Origin: Kribbia dieselivorans NBRC 106261 | GTDB lineage: Bacteria > Actinomycetota > Actinomycetes > Actinomycetales > Dermatophilaceae | DNA: 33,836 bases | NCBI RefSeq assembly: GCF_001552435.1 | Contig: NZ_BCRE01000092.1 | Coordinates: 1 to 33,836 of the forward strand | Reading direction: 5' to 3' | Part shown: one piece after another, positions 33,813 to 33,836 of the stretch | Position numbering within the stretch: the first letter of the stretch is position 1 | Layout of the letters: every line of letters starts with the position of its first letter | Position numbers and translations under genes: made by a program | The notes under the pieces: model-generated | What the model saw: only the letters and a program-made list of their open reading frames with translations | What the model was told of the DNA's origin: nothing | Databases searched by the model: none

Positions 33813-33836
33813 GGTGACCTCGCCTGCCCAGGCTCG

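Overview
The window is a GC-rich chromosomal segment from an actinobacterium, most likely a member of the Micrococcales. This rests on the high-GC codon use, the many GTG and TTG starts, the RpoB/RpoC/NusG sequence types, the type Ic aspartate aminotransferase, a DUF5709-like acidic protein and an actinobacterial-type adenosine deaminase. The family-level identity cannot be fixed from this stretch. Almost everything is core translation and transcription machinery on the minus strand, so transcription mostly runs from right to left.

Right end, plus strand: aspT (aspartate aminotransferase), a DUF5709-like protein and an adenosine deaminase-family enzyme. Divergent from these on the minus strand come tRNA-Trp(CCA), secE, nusG, rplK and rplA. 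A plus-strand gene for a secreted ScyD/ScyE-type beta-propeller protein then breaks the usual rplA-rplJ junction. It is followed by rplJ-rplL, preceded by a promoter and an L10-type leader that contains a terminator-like hairpin. A plus-strand phospholipase D / cardiolipin synthase-like gene separates rplL from rpoB. The rpoB-rpoC operon has a near-consensus promoter and ends in a strong terminator.

Middle: hupB (HU), a small three-helix membrane protein and ppdK (pyruvate, phosphate dikinase) lie between rpoC and the streptomycin operon rpsL-rpsG-fusA-tuf. That operon has its own promoter. A 19-bp hairpin follows rpsG and an 18-bp hairpin follows tuf.

Left: a succinyl-CoA:acetate CoA-transferase-family gene and a YihY/BrkB membrane protein precede the S10 operon, rpsJ-rplC-rplD-rplW-rplB-rpsS-rplV-rpsC. 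Its genes are tightly coupled by 1-4 base overlaps, and rpsC is cut by the window edge.

No mobile element, CRISPR array, phage or defence locus was found. The two best leads are small departures inside essential genes. Ribosomal protein L4 carries a linker plus a compact ~45-residue C-terminal domain of a type not part of canonical L4. RpoB has Asn where the rifampicin pocket normally has the Ser equivalent to E. coli S531. Further points of interest are the strong hairpin between rpsG and fusA, the attenuator-like hairpin ahead of rplJ, and a family of long-stemmed terminators sharing a CCGTGTGG-like loop.
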